From the NCBI GenBank assembly GCA_002348045.1, contig DDYO01000243.1, forward strand, positions 13,299 through 36,689: 23,391 nucleotides of DNA, written 5' to 3'. A model generated the notes under the pieces. The model made no database searches, was not told the origin of the DNA, and saw nothing but the letters and a program-made list of their open reading frames with translations. The translations under genes were made by a program, and so were the position numbers. Numbering within the stretch: position 1 is the stretch's first letter; every line of letters starts with the position of its first letter. The stretch comes from Anaerolineales bacterium UBA2232. GTDB taxonomy: Bacteria; Chloroflexota; Anaerolineae; UBA2200. Of the stretch, positions 22,137 through 23,391 are shown one piece after another.

Positions 22137-22841
22137 GTGATCGGCACTATCCTAAACGTCGCTGCCGTTCTTGCGGGTGGCACCGCGGGCGCGATCCTTG
22201 GGCAACGCTTCCCAGACAGGATCCGCCAAACGGTCATGCAGGGCCTAGGGCTGGTGACCATGGTCGTGGGCCTGCGCATGACCGCCGATTCGGCCAATAT
22301 CCTGATCGTCATGGGCAGCATCCTCGCGGGTGGCATCCTCGGCGAATGGTGGCAGATCGAGGACCGGATGCAGTCGCTGGGAACCTGGATTCAGGAGCAT
22401 CTTCACCTCAGCAGCAGCACAACCCTCGCTCAGGGTTTTGTTACGGCCAGTCTGATTTTCTGCGTCGGTCCTATGACCGTCTTGGGATCCATCAGGGATG
22501 GCTTGGTGGGCGATTACAGCCTCCTTGCCATCAAGTCCTTACTGGATGGCTTTGCTGCCCTCGCGCTGGCTTCGTCCCTCGGCATCGGCGTGATACTCTC
22601 CGCCGTGACCGTGCTGGTCTACCAGGGTCTGCTGACCCTGCTGGCGGGCATGGCCCAGGTAGCCATGAGCGAGGCGATGATCGCTGAGATGACAGCCTCG
22701 GGAGGCGTGATCATTGTGGGCATCGGCCTAGTCCTCCTCGACCTCAAGCGCATCCGCATCGGGAGCTTCCTGCCCGCCATCTTCATCGCGCCGCTGATCG
22801 TCGCCTTGCTGACGAGGCTCGGCGTACCCATTGCACCTTGA
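22137..22841 (+). CDS. DUF554-family membrane protein
   Basis: This 234-residue integral membrane protein has about six to seven hydrophobic segments. It shows GTILNVAAVLAGGTAGAILG at the start, GLVTMVVGLRMT, SILAGGILGEWW and FCVGPMTVLGSIRDGLVGDY, a pattern of the DUF554 (YdfK/YqgA) family. The GTG start follows AAGGAGAAG. The family is widespread and is presumed to be a transporter, but no substrate is established. It lies 48 bp after the DUF4177-like gene and 17 bp before the final Fe-S-type gene. No specific link to the redox island is visible. Confidence 0.85.
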   Translation: MIGTILNVAAVLAGGTAGAILGQRFPDRIRQTVMQGLGLVTMVVGLRMTADSANILIVMGSILAGGILGEWWQIEDRMQSLGTWIQEHLHLSSSTTLAQGFVTASLIFCVGPMTVLGSIRDGLVGDYSLLAIKSLLDGFAALALASSLGIGVILSAVTVLVYQGLLTLLAGMAQVAMSEAMIAEMTASGGVIIVGIGLVLLDLKRIRIGSFLPAIFIAPLIVALLTRLGVPIAP

Positions 22842-22858
22842 GCCAAGGACATTAGATA

Positions 22859-23391
22859 GTGGCCAGACCGGTTTGGTTCGTCAGGCTCATCCAAGCCACG
22901 TTTCCGCAGCGACACATTGTCGCTCGACTGACGCGAGTGCCCGTCGTAGGAAGACTGCTCGATCGCTGGCTGTTCGAAGATGATGATCTCTTCTACCTGC
23001 CCAAGTCCCAGGTGCTGGCCATTCACCAACCCGTTGAGCAAGCCGGCGAGATGGCACTCCCCTATGCGGCGGTCGAGCACTTTATTCAGCAAGCCTCCCA
23101 CCATTGGATCATGAACGAGTGTATCTGCCGCGAAGCGGAGCAGTGCACGGACTATCCGCGCGACCTGGGATGTCTCTTTCTGGGGGAACCCGTGCTGGGC
23201 ATCAATCCCAAGCTCGGTAGGGTGGTGAGCAAAGAGGAAGCGCTGGAGCATGCTCGCCGCTGCCGGGAGGCTGGACTCGTGCACCTCATTGGCCGCAACA
23301 AGCTGGACACGGCCTGGCTGGGAGTAGGACCCGGACGCAAGCTGCTGACCATCTGCAACTGCTGTCCCTGCTGCTGCCTGTGGAAGATGCT
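22859..23391 (+). CDS. Cysteine-rich probable Fe-S protein (5' part, runs off the window)
   Basis: The frame opens with GTG at 22859, 9 nt after AAGGA, just after an in-frame TAG at 22853-22855, and continues past the window end without a stop. The 177 visible residues begin ARPVWFVRLIQATFPQRHIV. After about 80 residues comes NECICREAEQCTDYPRDLGC with four cysteines, then LFLGEPVLGINPKLGRVVSK and CREAGLVHLIGRNK. At the end is the dense cluster ICNCCPCCCLW. I recognise this pattern from proteins annotated broadly as 4Fe-4S ferredoxin-like, but the exact family name and reaction are unknown to me. Cluster binding is inferred from the cysteine spacing. Electron transfer to its neighbours is possible. 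Confidence 0.72.
   Translation, partial: MARPVWFVRLIQATFPQRHIVARLTRVPVVGRLLDRWLFEDDDLFYLPKSQVLAIHQPVEQAGEMALPYAAVEHFIQQASHHWIMNECICREAEQCTDYPRDLGCLFLGEPVLGINPKLGRVVSKEEALEHARRCREAGLVHLIGRNKLDTAWLGVGPGRKLLTICNCCPCCCLWKM

Noticed and set aside
22619..23284. A 221-residue minus-strand open frame near the right end
   Set aside because: It overlaps the DUF554 and Fe-S-type genes, both supported by motifs and ribosome-binding sites on the plus strand.

Overview
The window looks like the chromosome of a GC-rich (roughly 60 percent), probably anaerobic or microaerophilic bacterium. Chloroflexota (Anaerolineae-like) is my best guess, based on the overall gene style: a GAF-rich histidine kinase, a ComEA-like SLBB/HhH protein, a glutaredoxin-PDZ protein and ferredoxin-dependent oxoacid metabolism. 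No rRNA or other marker fixes the phylum. UGA is an ordinary stop codon for several genes here, which matters for the selenoprotein described below. I see no tRNA, rRNA, CRISPR array, insertion sequence or phage gene.

Left part (1-10188). The 3' end of thrS (threonyl-tRNA synthetase) converges on a minus-strand pair, a cation diffusion facilitator followed by a comEA-like gene. Divergent from these is a three-gene glycosyltransferase operon (two GT4, one GT9) with a good sigma70-like promoter and a 5'-UTR hairpin. It converges on a minus-strand cupin and O6-methylguanine methyltransferase pair. A divergent promoter region then leads to a two-component system, a GAF-GAF-PAS histidine kinase and an OmpR/PhoB-type regulator.

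Right part (10384-23391). All genes here are on the plus strand and tightly spaced. They form a redox and stress island: a PfpI/DJ-1 protein fused to a ferritin-like two-helix hairpin, an iron-sulfur flavoprotein-like reductase, a LON-domain protein, and a ferritin-like hairpin fused to a DUF255/YyaL thioredoxin-fold protein. Then come a tandem ferritin-like protein, a Rieske ferredoxin, a nitroreductase, a CoA-disulfide-reductase-type flavoprotein, and a two-subunit 2-oxoacid:ferredoxin oxidoreductase. The island ends with a glutaredoxin-PDZ protein, two more tandem ferritin-like proteins, a DUF4177-like small protein, a DUF554 membrane protein and a cysteine-rich probable Fe-S protein cut by the window end.

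The strongest discovery is at 20184-20681. The glutaredoxin active site reads U-P-W-C, with an in-frame TGA at 20214-20216 where the first cysteine should be. A hairpin of bacterial SECIS type lies 22 nt downstream, so this is most probably a selenocysteine glutaredoxin fused to a PDZ domain. The second theme is repeated use of one ferritin-like half-domain (Glu on helix A, ExxH on helix B). It occurs eight times in five proteins, twice as a single half fused to another enzyme. My inference is that the island couples thiol/selenol chemistry, diiron peroxide or oxygen removal and flavin/Fe-S electron carriers, with oxoacid oxidation as the electron source.
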